From Bacteroidota bacterium (GTDB lineage Bacteria > Bacteroidota > Bacteroidia > M30B66), in assembly GCA_947460255.1 (NCBI GenBank), contig CANHIS010000027.1, positions 1 to 37,798 on the forward strand: a stretch of 37,798 nt of DNA. The letters are read 5' to 3'. This document shows positions 18,219 to 27,282 of the stretch, in pieces (position 1 is the stretch's first letter; every line of letters starts with the position of its first letter). The notes under the pieces are model-generated. The model was not told the origin of the DNA, searched no databases, and saw only the letters and a list, made by a program, of their open reading frames with translations. Both the position numbers and the translations under genes were made by a program.

Positions 18219-20951
18219 ATGGACACATTCAGCTATCTCGCCGCCTCTGATCCTGCCGCTTTAGACCACCTTTATCAACAATACTTAGAAAATCCATCTT
18301 CTGTAGACAACAGCTGGGCATCTTTCTTTGAAGGTGTTGATTTTGCAACGAAGACCTATCCGCAGAAGCCACAATCGGCAAATGGTGAAATACCTGAAAA
18401 TGTTACCCGAGAATTTAAAGTGATCAATTTGATCAACGGTTATCGTTCACGTGGACATTTATTTACACGCACCAACCCAGTTCGAGAGCGAAGAAAATAT
18501 ACTCCTACACTCGACATCCAGAATTTTGGGCTTGCAACCTCAGACCTTGAAACAGTGTATCAAGCTGGCGCATTGATCGGCATTGGTCCAGCCAAGCTGA
18601 GTGCTATTATCAAACATCTTGAAGATACCTATTGCCAGAGCATTGGTGTTGAATACATGTACATCCGAAATACCGAAGTGGTTGAATGGATGCAGAAGAA
18701 AATGGAAGGCAGTCGCGGCAGAACTGAATATTCGAAAGACGAAAAGAAAGCCATTTTCCAAAGACTGAACGACGCTGTAGGATTTGAGAGTTTCTTAGAT
18801 AAAAAGTTCGTTGGTCAGAAACGTTTCTCACTTGAAGGATGCGAGGCTTTAATTGCTGCTCTTGACCATGTAATCGAACGTGGTGCCGACTTAGGTATCC
18901 GTGAATTTGTAATGGGCATGGCTCACAGAGGCCGCCTTTCAGTGCTTGCAAATATTTTCAAAAAGGATTGCAAGAGCATCTTCACTGAATTTGAAGGGAA
19001 AGAATACGATGATGAGGAGTTTTCAGGTGATGTGAAATACCATCTTGGCTATTCAACAAAAGTAAAAACACGTGGTGGCGCAGATGTTCGAATGACATTG
19101 GCTCCAAACCCGTCGCATCTTGAAGCTGTTGGACCTGTGGTTGAAGGGATTGCTCGCGCTTTCGCGGAGGAAGAACACGACAACAACCTCGATAAAATTG
19201 CACCAATTGTTATTCATGGTGATGCTGCAATTGCTGGGCAAGGTGTTGTTTATGAAACCGTCCAAATGGCAAAATTGGATGGCTACAAAACAGGTGGAAG
19301 CATCCATATTGTGGTGAACAATCAAGTTGGATTCACTACAAATTACACCGATGCACGCTCATCCATTTATTGCACCGATGTAGCCAAAGTTACTTTAAGT
19401 CCAGTATTTCATGTAAATGCTGACGATGTTGAAGCAGTGGTGTTTGCAGTAGATCTTGCCATGGAATTCCGTCAGAAATTTCATGGAGATGTGTTTATCG
19501 ATTTATTGGGTTATCGTAAATATGGCCACAATGAAGGAGATGAACCACGCTTCACGCAACCAATTCTTTACAAGGCAATTGCAAAGCATCAAAATCCTCG
19601 TCAGATTTATTTGGAAAGATTGCTTGCAGAAGGAAATCTCACCCAAGAAGAAGCAAACCAACTTGATGCAGAACTTCGCTTAAAGCTTGATTCTGCGCTT
19701 GAATTGGCGCGCAAAACTGATAAAACAATCATCAGTAATTTTCTTGAAGCCATTTGGAAAAAATACCGTTCTGCTACAGAAAAAGATTTTCTTAAATCCC
19801 CGAAAACAGCGGTTTCGGAAAAGCAATTAAATGAAATTGCCAAAGTAATTTACACTGTTCCTGAAGGCATGAAATTCTTCAAGAAAATGGAGAAAGTGCT
19901 TCAAGACAGAAAAGACATGGTTGAAAAATCTGGTCTAATCGATTGGGGAATGGGCGAAATGTTAGCATACGGCTCATTGCTCCAAGAAGGCCATCCAATT
20001 AGGTTTTCAGGACAAGATGTGGAGCGAGGAACCTTCTCTCACCGACATGCTGTATTGAAAATTGAAGATTCTGAAGAAGAATATGTTCCGCTCAGCAATT
20101 TGAGTAAAAACCAAGCGAGATTTAATATTTACAATTCATTATTGAGTGAATATGCAGTGCTTGGCTTCGATTACGGTTATTCACTTGCAACGCCAGAAGC
20201 ATTAACGATTTGGGAAGCACAATTTGGCGATTTCAACAATGGTGCTCAAATTATGATCGACCAGTTTATTTCTTCTGCTGAAGACAAATGGAGAAGCCAA
20301 AGTGGATTGGTGATGTTACTTCCACATGGTTACGAAGGACAAGGCGCAGAGCACTCTTCAGCACGTTTAGAGCGTTTCTTGACCTTATGTGCAGAGTTAA
20401 ATATGTTTGTGTGTAATGTCACTACTCCAGCAAACTATTTCCATATGATTCGTCGTCAATTGGCACTTCCATTTAGAAAGCCATTGGTGGTGATGTCGCC
20501 AAAAAGTTTGCTTCGTCATCCAAAATGTGTGAGCGAATTAAAGGCATTTACAAGTGGAACTTTCGAGGAATTAATCGACGATACAACCGTAAAAGCAGCC
20601 GATGTAAAACGCGTAGTGTTCTGCACAGGCAAGCTCTATTATGAATTGTTGGAACAGCGCGATGCAGGCAATTTGAAGCATGTGGCATTGGTGAGAATTG
20701 AACAATTGTATCCTTTCCCGATGCAGCAGTTTGAAGCCGTACTGAAGAAATACAACAAAGCAAAACAGTTTGTTTGGGCACAAGAAGAACCTGAAAACAT
20801 GGGCGCTTGGATGTACTTGTTGCGTAAGCTTCGTCATTTAACCAATCTTGAAGTTGTAGCTCGCGCTGAAAGTGGTTCGCCAGCAACTGGAAGTTCTAAG
20901 CGTCATGCTGTGGAGCAGAAAGCTTTGGTGGCTAAGGCGCTGGGAATGTAA
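18219..20951 (+). CDS. odhA: 2-oxoglutarate dehydrogenase E1 component
   Basis: 910 residues, in the usual range. The N-terminal E1o segment is present (LDHLYQQYLENPSSVDNSW, then FFEG). Thiamine-diphosphate contacts: GDAAIAGQGVVYE (Asp335) with VNNQVGFTT, and GHNEGDEP (His437). The C-terminal transketolase-like half includes GQDVERGTFSHRHA and LPHGYEGQGAEHSSARLERF, then GSSKRHAVEQKALV. The enzyme decarboxylates 2-oxoglutarate and passes the succinyl group to the E2 lipoyl domain in the TCA cycle. The frame opens at 18195, but ATG 18219 fits the conserved start MDTFSYL and the promoter box. No E2 gene (odhB/sucB) follows, although E1 and E2 are usually adjacent. Confidence 0.97.
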   Translation: MDTFSYLAASDPAALDHLYQQYLENPSSVDNSWASFFEGVDFATKTYPQKPQSANGEIPENVTREFKVINLINGYRSRGHLFTRTNPVRERRKYTPTLDIQNFGLATSDLETVYQAGALIGIGPAKLSAIIKHLEDTYCQSIGVEYMYIRNTEVVEWMQKKMEGSRGRTEYSKDEKKAIFQRLNDAVGFESFLDKKFVGQKRFSLEGCEALIAALDHVIERGADLGIREFVMGMAHRGRLSVLANIFKKDCKSIFTEFEGKEYDDEEFSGDVKYHLGYSTKVKTRGGADVRMTLAPNPSHLEAVGPVVEGIARAFAEEEHDNNLDKIAPIVIHGDAAIAGQGVVYETVQMAKLDGYKTGGSIHIVVNNQVGFTTNYTDARSSIYCTDVAKVTLSPVFHVNADDVEAVVFAVDLAMEFRQKFHGDVFIDLLGYRKYGHNEGDEPRFTQPILYKAIAKHQNPRQIYLERLLAEGNLTQEEANQLDAELRLKLDSALELARKTDKTIISNFLEAIWKKYRSATEKDFLKSPKTAVSEKQLNEIAKVIYTVPEGMKFFKKMEKVLQDRKDMVEKSGLIDWGMGEMLAYGSLLQEGHPIRFSGQDVERGTFSHRHAVLKIEDSEEEYVPLSNLSKNQARFNIYNSLLSEYAVLGFDYGYSLATPEALTIWEAQFGDFNNGAQIMIDQFISSAEDKWRSQSGLVMLLPHGYEGQGAEHSSARLERFLTLCAELNMFVCNVTTPANYFHMIRRQLALPFRKPLVVMSPKSLLRHPKCVSELKAFTSGTFEELIDDTTVKAADVKRVVFCTGKLYYELLEQRDAGNLKHVALVRIEQLYPFPMQQFEAVLKKYNKAKQFVWAQEEPENMGAWMYLLRKLRHLTNLEVVARAESGSPATGSSKRHAVEQKALVAKALGM

Positions 20952-21624
20952 AGATTACTCAAGGTGTTTATTTCCGTGGACTTAAGTCGACGGTTGCGGG
21001 GTTTACTATTCTCCATGCACTAAAGGCAATAATTTAGGTATGATCTGATCTACTTGCAATGTATTTCAAGGTTGCAGGGATTTTATTAGATATGTCTCTC
21101 AATTTGTTAAAACATAGCTGTAGTCTATGTCTGAAGCCCAATAGAATGATGTACGGTTTTTTAGAATTAAAGTAGAATGAACGATTGAACCTTTAATTGT
21201 TAATAAATTTCAAAAGCTCTTCAGAAAAAATTTATGGCCCCGGTTTTTTTATGAGTTTGAAAATAATCGAGTCAATTATTGAACATTAATAGGCTACCTA
21301 AGCATTAAATTATCAAATCAATTTTAATCACAGAATTTTCTTTCCAGATTTACAACTAGATATACCTACCTAAAAATCACACAAGACCTCTCTTTGTTTG
21401 GGAATATTAAAATTTAATTATAATTTCAGTCATTACATCGGCCTTAAAACATTATTATTTACATACTTAAATGACTTAACATAAATTAATTATATTTTAC
21501 ACTTCTGTTTTACTTGCATCTTTACAATTTTCTTTATGCCTCTAAATGAAGGGATTGGCAGCTATTAATACTTGTGTAAGTAATGACGATTTGGTTCATT
21601 TGATAGAATCAATTATAAAAACAG
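20952..21624. other. 673-bp intergenic region with no recognised gene
   Basis: AT-rich. No credible ORF and no tRNA-like fold. A near-perfect 20-bp palindrome (20974-20993, one mismatched pair, centre TTAA) lies 22 nt after the odhA stop and resembles the hairpin at 24482-24495; it lacks a T-run. The downstream half presumably holds the promoter of the gene at 21625, with TATATTTT near 21490 as a weak candidate. Confidence 0.6.
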
Positions 21625-24099
21625 ATGATGAAAAAAATCAAAAGTACAGCAAGATTAAAGGGCCGTATTTTAAAGGCCTTATTGTTATTCGTAGTGTTAT
21701 TTTCAGTGAATGATGCTTTTGCGCAACTTCCTTTCAATCCGGGAATACTCGCTTCTGGTAATCAAACGGTGTGTAATCTTGGAGATCCAAACAATATTGT
21801 TTTTTCAACATTGCCTTCGCCAGCATCGAAAACTTACCAATGGTATTTGAGAGAAGGGATTTTTGCCTCTCCTGCAGCAACTGCATCAGTTACAGGGTGG
21901 ACCCTTATTTCGGGTGCTACTGCTTCTTCTTATGACCCTCAGCCGTTTATAGCCACGTCGAGAACTTTCGCATGCCGAGTAACATCTGGGGCCAATAGTT
22001 TGTGGGCATCTGGCGTTAGACAGGTCAACGTTCTTCCGACTATAAACAGAGGCACCATTGCCGCCGGTAATCAATCCTTTAGCTTATCTGGGAATCCTAG
22101 TATAATTACCTTATCTCCAAGTACCTCGGGTGGAACTGGAACATTTACTTACCAGTGGTATTCTAAATTAGGAATTCATTCTGCTCCTACAGGTTCTGCA
22201 ATTCCAACCGGATGGACAGCCATTTCAGGTGCAACATCCAGTTCCTACGATCCTCCAGTTCAAAACCAAAGCATTACATACGCATTAATGGTGAATCCTA
22301 CTGGAACGCCCGATTGCTCTGGCCCTGTTTGGTCATCGTTTGAGAGAAAAATCACAATCTTTTATTCATCGGGCACTTTGGCCGCTGGAAACCAAACACT
22401 TTGTTATGATGCCGACCCTGCTAATATTACCTTTTCAACTGCTGCAACTGCTGGCGTAACCTATCAATGGTATTTCCAAGACGGAATTCTTTTGTTACCA
22501 CCTGCAACAACAGCTTCAACTACTGGTTGGACAGCCATTGGTGGTGCAACAGCAAGTAGTTATAACCCACCTGCAGGCCTTTTAAATTCAAGAGCTTATG
22601 CTTGCCGAGTAATTAACGGACCAACAAGTCTTTGGGCGTCTGGCATTAGGCAAATTACAATATCGACATTCACAGATCTTGGAGTAACAAGTTTTGTCGG
22701 AATCCCAATTGAATTGCCGCAACATGATCTTATGTACTTTGCAAGCGGAAACCCGCCTCCAGTTAAATGCAATTTGTCGAATCCAGCAGGATATACATAT
22801 GAATGGTATTCCTTTTCGGGCGTTTCATATGCTCCGAATGGCGCTTCGGTTCCAGCAGGTTGGACACTTATTCCCGGCGCAACAACAGATACTTACGACC
22901 CACCAACAATCACCTCCACTCGCTCCTACGCTTGTCGTGTAAGATACAATGGCTGTTATCGCTGGTCTACAGTAGGAGCTATAGCAATTGTTACTACCCA
23001 AAATTTCGGTCAGTTGGCAGGTGATTTAAGAGATACCACATGCTATGGATTTGCTCCTGACCCAATTACATTCTCAATTGCACCAGCTGCTGGAGCTACA
23101 GTAAATTGGTATCGTACTCCAGACCTAAAATCTCCACATGCACCAATTGGAGGTTTAGATGAATTTGTTGGCTCTGGTCTTTCATATAGTCCATTGATTT
23201 GGTGGGATGCTAGTTCAACTTTCCCAATGAATCGATTTTATATCCCTCGAGTAACCATTGGGAGCACATCTTATTGGCTTACTCCGAAATACATAAATGT
23301 TAAGTTTGGAGTAGGCACAGGCGATCTTTACGGAATAGATATAGAAGAAATTTGCTCCCCAGCTCTGCCAAGTTTGACATTTACCTTAAATGCTGCTAGC
23401 GGCGAATCAAATGTTTTCGTTTACCAATGGTATGTTACAGACTTAAACTATACGCCATCTGGATTTTGCGAAAGAATTAGCATTAGCCCAACTTGGAGCG
23501 CTATTGGTTCTCCTTTTATAGTTGAAAACTTACCATTTTGGTCTTCTGACAATGTTTTGTATCTCTCTTTACCATCCGTTTTACCAACAATTACAGCACC
23601 TCCCATGGTTGACGCTGGTGGGAACTACAATATTCTAAGCTATAAGTTGCAAATAACTCCTGTAAACTCAGCAACATCATTAGTTCCAATTATAAGTTGT
23701 AACGAAAATTTTTGTGGTCCAATTGAAGAAGTTGGTCCTGAATTGTATACTTTGGGAGCTGTTCAAGTGAAATATAGACAATGTGGAGGTTCTGCTAGAT
23801 ACGCTGCACCGGGAAGTGAATTAGAAAATGCAAAATCTGCTTTTCTAGGTGATGCTTATCCTAATCCAGCAGCTGAATCATTTACGATTGATTACGAATT
23901 GCCTGAAAACAGCGGCAATGCAATTGTTTCGCTTTACGATGTAAGTGGTAAATCAATTAAGCAAATCGAATTGAATGGATCAACAGGCAAACAGCAATTA
24001 AATTTGCCAGTTGGTGATCTTTCTTCTGGAATGTATTTCTATTCTCTTGAAATTGATGGTCATCGTCAAACGACAAAGAGAATTTCTGTGATGCATTAA
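21625..24099 (+). CDS. T9SS-sorted protein with Ig-like internal repeats
   Basis: 824 residues (823 if the second ATG is used). A signal peptide (about 1-33, ending NDAFAQ) precedes about six ~115-residue modules sharing LAAGNQT(L/V)C, YQWY, GWT.I.GAT..SYDPP, then S.AYACRV and LWASG.RQ. The modules appear to be beta-sandwich (Ig-like) repeats that diverge toward the C-terminus, where a Cys-containing segment (SCNENFCGP) follows. The last ~80 residues (AYPNPAAESF to TTKRISVMH, with LYDVSGKSI and LSSGMYFYSL) are a type A T9SS sorting domain. It is predicted to be secreted and attached to the cell surface; a ligand-binding or adhesive role is an inference. A terminator follows 22 nt after the stop. 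Confidence 0.88.
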   Translation: MMKKIKSTARLKGRILKALLLFVVLFSVNDAFAQLPFNPGILASGNQTVCNLGDPNNIVFSTLPSPASKTYQWYLREGIFASPAATASVTGWTLISGATASSYDPQPFIATSRTFACRVTSGANSLWASGVRQVNVLPTINRGTIAAGNQSFSLSGNPSIITLSPSTSGGTGTFTYQWYSKLGIHSAPTGSAIPTGWTAISGATSSSYDPPVQNQSITYALMVNPTGTPDCSGPVWSSFERKITIFYSSGTLAAGNQTLCYDADPANITFSTAATAGVTYQWYFQDGILLLPPATTASTTGWTAIGGATASSYNPPAGLLNSRAYACRVINGPTSLWASGIRQITISTFTDLGVTSFVGIPIELPQHDLMYFASGNPPPVKCNLSNPAGYTYEWYSFSGVSYAPNGASVPAGWTLIPGATTDTYDPPTITSTRSYACRVRYNGCYRWSTVGAIAIVTTQNFGQLAGDLRDTTCYGFAPDPITFSIAPAAGATVNWYRTPDLKSPHAPIGGLDEFVGSGLSYSPLIWWDASSTFPMNRFYIPRVTIGSTSYWLTPKYINVKFGVGTGDLYGIDIEEICSPALPSLTFTLNAASGESNVFVYQWYVTDLNYTPSGFCERISISPTWSAIGSPFIVENLPFWSSDNVLYLSLPSVLPTITAPPMVDAGGNYNILSYKLQITPVNSATSLVPIISCNENFCGPIEEVGPELYTLGAVQVKYRQCGGSARYAAPGSELENAKSAFLGDAYPNPAAESFTIDYELPENSGNAIVSLYDVSGKSIKQIELNGSTGKQQLNLPVGDLSSGMYFYSLEIDGHRQTTKRISVMH

Positions 24100-24121
24100 T
24101 TGATCAATTAAAATTGCATTT

Positions 24122-24153
24122 AAAGCACCTGCGATATTTCGTAGGTGCTTTTT
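24122..24153 (+). terminator. Intrinsic terminator after the repeat-protein gene
   Basis: A 12-bp stem (24122-24133 with 24140-24151, one G-U pair) around a 6-nt loop is followed by Ts, 22 nt after the stop at 24099. Confidence 0.88.
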
Positions 24154-24365
24154 AATTTATAGGAAAATTGAGAATTCTTTAAATGATAATTACGAGTTAA
24201 AATCATTCAACATTATAAATTATAAAAGGCAATTAAATTCGATGCTTAAAGGTTGGCTTGCAGATAATTTAATTCAAGAATAAAAACATTAATCTGAGAA
24301 GAAAGGCTGCATTTATTTGTGAAAGGAAGATCCAACTAAAACGCAAAAATCAATGGTTCGAAATC

Positions 24366-24444
24366 GCGCCAGGGATTGCAGTGGAAAGCCCGTACCGGAG
24401 CTTTGCGAGGAACGGACTTGCAACGAAAAGCCCGGTTGTGCGCC
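24366..24444 (+). repeat. GC-rich dispersed intergenic repeat, copy 1
   Basis: Two imperfect subunits 42 nt apart: ATTGCAGTGGAAAGCCCG (24375-24392) and CTTGCAACGAAAAGCCCG (24417-24434), framed by GCGCC on each side. It is much richer in GC than the surrounding DNA. A diverged copy lies on the opposite strand at 26592-26679, on the other side of lepA. Sequences of this kind are, from memory, common between genes in Flavobacteriia. No open frame. It may be a mobile or structured noncoding element. Confidence 0.7.
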
Positions 24445-24476
24445 CAATCCTAAAATTAGATTAAAATGCACACAAA

Positions 24477-24504
24477 CAGCCCGGACTAAAGTCCGAGGAT
24501 GCTG
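24477..24504. repeat. Hairpin-forming inverted repeat
   Basis: CGGAC (24482-24486) and GTCCG (24491-24495) flank a TAAA loop, and an outer pair CAGC/GCTG (24477-24480, 24501-24504) extends it. It sits between the GC-rich repeat and the 7-bp array. No T-run follows, so it is not a standard terminator. Confidence 0.55.
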
Positions 24505-24542
24505 GTAGTATGAATAAACTTTATAGTTTTCCGAAAAGCGAA

Positions 24543-24587
24543 CTCAAGACTAAGTACTCAAGACTTTAGACTCAGCACTCAAGACTA
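24543..24587. repeat. Degenerate 7-bp tandem array touching the lepA stop codon
   Basis: Six complete heptamers, four of which begin CTCA (CTCAAGA three times), are in phase; the seventh begins with CTA at 24585, the complement of the lepA stop codon. On the minus strand the units read AGTCTTG or AGTACTT and so belong to the same type as 1575-1606. Confidence 0.75.
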
Positions 24588-26372
24588 ATCCAACTTCAAC
24601 ACCGCCATAAACGCCGATTGTGGAATCTCAACAGATCCAACTTGGCGCATACGCTTCTTACCTTCTTTTTGCTTTTCGAGGAGCTTACGTTTACGGGAAA
24701 TATCTCCACCGTAACACTTAGCAGTTACATCTTTACGCATTGCCTTCACCGTTTCTCGGGCAATTACTTTGGCGCCGATTGAAGCTTGGATCGCGATTTC
24801 GAACTGTTGACGAGGCAATAATTCTTTTAATTTTTCGCAAATCTTCTTACCGAAATCGTAAGCATTGTCGCGGTGAATCAATGACGAAAGTGCATCCACT
24901 GGTTCGCCATTGAGCATCAAATCGAGCTTGATCAATTTCGATTCACGGTAATCAATTGGATGGTAATCGAATGACGCATATCCGCGCGAAAGCGACTTCA
25001 ATTTGTCGTAGAAATCAAATACAATTTCACCCATCGGCATTTCGAAAATCAACTCAACACGGTCGGTGGTGAGGTAATTTTGATTCACCAACATCCCACG
25101 TTTTTGGATGCACAAAGTCATAATTGCCCCTGTGTACTCGGCCTTGGTAATTACTTGCGCACGAATGTATGGCTCTTCAATGTAGTCTAACTTGCTTGGA
25201 TCAGGTAAATCGGTAGGGTTGTTCACCACCAAATCTTCCCCATTGGTCAAATAAGCGTGATAGGATACGTTGGGAACCGTTGTGAGCACCGTCATGTTGA
25301 ACTCACGTTCGAGGCGCTCTTGGATGATTTCCATGTGCAACATCCCCAAGAATCCGCATCTGAAACCGAAGCCCAACGCGGCAGATGATTCAGGCTCGAA
25401 AGTCAATGAAGCATCATTCAATTGAAGCTTCTCCATCGAATAGCGAAGCTCTTCATAATCTTCCGTATCAACCGGGAAAATCCCAGCAAATACCATCGGT
25501 TTCACATCTTCGAACCCTTTAATTTGCTCGGTACACGGACGGTCAACATGGGTAATCGTATCCCCTACTTTTACCTCGCGAGCTTCTTTAATTCCAGAAA
25601 TTAAATAACCAACATCGCCGGTTTTAACTTCATCTCTGGCTTCAGGTTTTAAGCGCAACAAGCCAATTTCATCAGCAAAATAGGTGCTTCCCGTTGCCAT
25701 GAATTTAACCTTATCGCCCTTTTTAATCGAGCCATTTAATACTCTGAAATAGGCGTAAATCCCTCTGAAAGAGTTAAAAACAGAATCGAAAATCAGTGCT
25801 TGAAGTGGCGCTTCAGGATCACCTTTTGGCGCTGGAATTCTATCGATAATGGCTTGTAGAATTTCATAAACACCCATTCCAGTTTTACCAGAAGCGGGAA
25901 TAATGTCATCTCTTTTACAGCCAATCATATCCACAATTTGGTCTTTCACTTCTTCAGGCATCGCGCCAGGAAGGTCCATTTTGTTGAGGATTGGGATGAT
26001 TTCTAAATCGTGCTCTAAAGCAAGATAAAGATTAGAAATCGTTTGTGCTTGAATGCCTTGTGCCGCATCTACAATTAAAAGAGCACCTTCACAAGCGGCA
26101 ATTGAACGCGAAACTTCGTACGAAAAATCCACGTGACCAGGCGTATCGATCAAATTGAGGATATATTTTTCCCCATTGAGTTCGTACTCCATTTTGATGG
26201 CCTTACTTTTAATCGTAATCCCACGCTCACGTTCAAGATCCATATCATCAAGCACTTGCGCCTGAGATTCGCGTTTGGTAATGGTGTTTGTATATTCGAG
26301 CAATCGATCGGCAAGGGTTGATTTCCCGTGGTCGATGTGTGCGATAATGCAGAAATTGCGGATGTTTTTCAT
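24585..26372 (-). CDS. lepA: Elongation factor 4 (translation back-translocase)
   Basis: 595 residues, the normal length. GTPase motifs: AHIDHGKST (11-19), DTPGH (76-80) and NKMD (130-133); switch I includes ERERGITIK. The EF4-specific C-terminal region is present ([11 protein letters not shown], and [20 protein letters not shown] near the end). LepA is a ribosome-binding GTPase of the cytoplasm that acts on stalled or assembling ribosomes. The gene stands alone, has an exact -7 box 8 nt before its ATG, and is flanked on both sides by the same kinds of intergenic repeat. Confidence 0.98.
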   Translation of the reverse strand: MKNIRNFCIIAHIDHGKSTLADRLLEYTNTITKRESQAQVLDDMDLERERGITIKSKAIKMEYELNGEKYILNLIDTPGHVDFSYEVSRSIAACEGALLIVDAAQGIQAQTISNLYLALEHDLEIIPILNKMDLPGAMPEEVKDQIVDMIGCKRDDIIPASGKTGMGVYEILQAIIDRIPAPKGDPEAPLQALIFDSVFNSFRGIYAYFRVLNGSIKKGDKVKFMATGSTYFADEIGLLRLKPEARDEVKTGDVGYLISGIKEAREVKVGDTITHVDRPCTEQIKGFEDVKPMVFAGIFPVDTEDYEELRYSMEKLQLNDASLTFEPESSAALGFGFRCGFLGMLHMEIIQERLEREFNMTVLTTVPNVSYHAYLTNGEDLVVNNPTDLPDPSKLDYIEEPYIRAQVITKAEYTGAIMTLCIQKRGMLVNQNYLTTDRVELIFEMPMGEIVFDFYDKLKSLSRGYASFDYHPIDYRESKLIKLDLMLNGEPVDALSSLIHRDNAYDFGKKICEKLKELLPRQQFEIAIQASIGAKVIARETVKAMRKDVTAKCYGGDISRKRKLLEKQKEGKKRMRQVGSVEIPQSAFMAVLKLD

Positions 26373-26380
26373 TGCGGTGG

Positions 26381-26388
26381 CAAAGATA
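26381..26388 (-). promoter_or_regulatory. -7 box of lepA
   Basis: On the minus strand TATCTTTG matches TAnnTTTG exactly and ends 8 nt before the ATG at 26372, predicting a leader of only a few nucleotides. No clear -33 TTG was found. Confidence 0.55.
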
Positions 26389-26424
26389 GTTGAAATGTTT
26401 CTCGCGATGCAGGTTTTGACCTCA

Positions 26425-26466
26425 ACGATTTACGATAAACGATGAAAGATAAACGATCAACGATTA
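26425..26466. repeat. Degenerate 7-bp tandem array, ACGATNN type
   Basis: Six contiguous heptamers. Five fit ACGATNN and one is AAGATAA; the last two bases vary between units (TT, AA, GA, CA, TA). It lies 52 nt upstream of the lepA start codon, outside the promoter box. Confidence 0.8.
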
Positions 26467-26591
26467 TTGGCTCAAGTTGTTCATGTATACAGCTGATTAA
26501 CAAGGTCGTTCAGTTCCACCCCAACTTGTAAAAATCTGATCGTGCCGGCCGCCGCATATACTTTTACGATCCTATTCCTGCATTCCGAGCG

Positions 26592-26679
26592 GCGCCGCGC
26601 TTTTCGCTACTAGTCCTCGGTTGCTTTATTCCACTTCGTTTCACGCAGCAACCTGCGGGCTATCCGCTGCAATCGCTGC
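26592..26679 (-). repeat. GC-rich dispersed intergenic repeat, copy 2
   Basis: On the minus strand subunit A reads ATTGCAGCGGATAGCCCG (26673-26656, 16 of 18 bases as in copy 1) and subunit B CTAGTAGCGAAAAGCGCG (26613-26596, 14 of 18). Here the subunits are 60 nt apart because a stem-loop with 7-bp arms GGTTGCT/AGCAACC (26619-26625 and 26647-26653) lies between them. The region 26467-26736 has no plausible gene otherwise. Confidence 0.68.
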
Positions 26680-26736
26680 CGGGAAGTTTTCAGGTAAATT
26701 ATTCATTTAGGTTTATAACAAACAACATCGTTATTC

Positions 26737-27120
26737 CTACTTCCCATATTTCTCCCCATCAATCACCAAAGCTTTTTCGAGGAGTTGAAGAAAAGATCCA
26801 AGAAAATCTTCGTCAGACATGCGATTCTTCAGCATCACAAGCTTTACCATTTTGCGGTCGTCGTGGTGGAAAATTCCCGATTCATCAAATGGAACCAGCA
26901 GTTTGCCCCAATAAAATGCGAAATAAATTCCTAATTTTTTATCTACTGTGAAATATCCAATCGGACCATAACGGTAAATAAATGGAGCGCCGTAACTCAT
27001 TTTACAATAAAGCTTGGCATCAGAATTCAAAATTAAATCAGTAATAAAAAGCAAATCAGGATAAATCGATCTGTCTTGTTTATCAAGCCATGCTTGCCAT
27101 ATCTGAATTCCTGAATGCAT
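26737..27120 (-). CDS. DUF1801-like small protein
   Basis: 127 residues, no signal peptide, so cytoplasmic. The pattern of a helical start (PDLLFITDLILNSD), then MSYGAPFIYRYGPIGYFTV, then LGIYFAFYWGK resembles the DUF1801 (YdhG/iron-chaperone-like) fold, where a YG.P motif precedes strands ending in an aromatic 'GFYFA'-like segment. The match is by eye and moderate. Function of the family is not settled. The gene stands alone between the GC-rich repeat and the terminator of the collagen-like operon, and its start codon is followed by no nearby gene in the same operon. Confidence 0.7.
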   Translation of the reverse strand: MHSGIQIWQAWLDKQDRSIYPDLLFITDLILNSDAKLYCKMSYGAPFIYRYGPIGYFTVDKKLGIYFAFYWGKLLVPFDESGIFHHDDRKMVKLVMLKNRMSDEDFLGSFLQLLEKALVIDGEKYGK

Positions 27121-27180
27121 TTCTAATTGTATTTCTTCAATAATTTAATTTCGAAATTTAATACATAGATAAATGCACTT

Positions 27181-27219
27181 TAAATAAAAAATGCATTGGA
27201 AAATTCATTCCAATGCATT
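27181..27219 (-). terminator. Terminator of the collagen/fibrinogen-like operon
   Basis: A perfect 12-bp inverted repeat (27190-27201 and 27208-27219) with a 6-nt loop. On the minus strand it is followed by TTTTTATTTA, giving the T-tract. It is 63 nt beyond the stop codon of the LamG/fibrinogen-like gene. Confidence 0.88.
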
Positions 27220-27282
27220 GGTGGGGCCATTCTGAACTACTAATAAAAACTTCTAAATAAATGTTTTTTTAATTAAAAGATC

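Noticed and set aside
24366-24444. tRNA or small stable RNA gene in the GC-rich patch
   Set aside because: No cloverleaf, no T-arm signature and no CCA; a diverged copy nearby on the other strand makes a dispersed repeat the better explanation.
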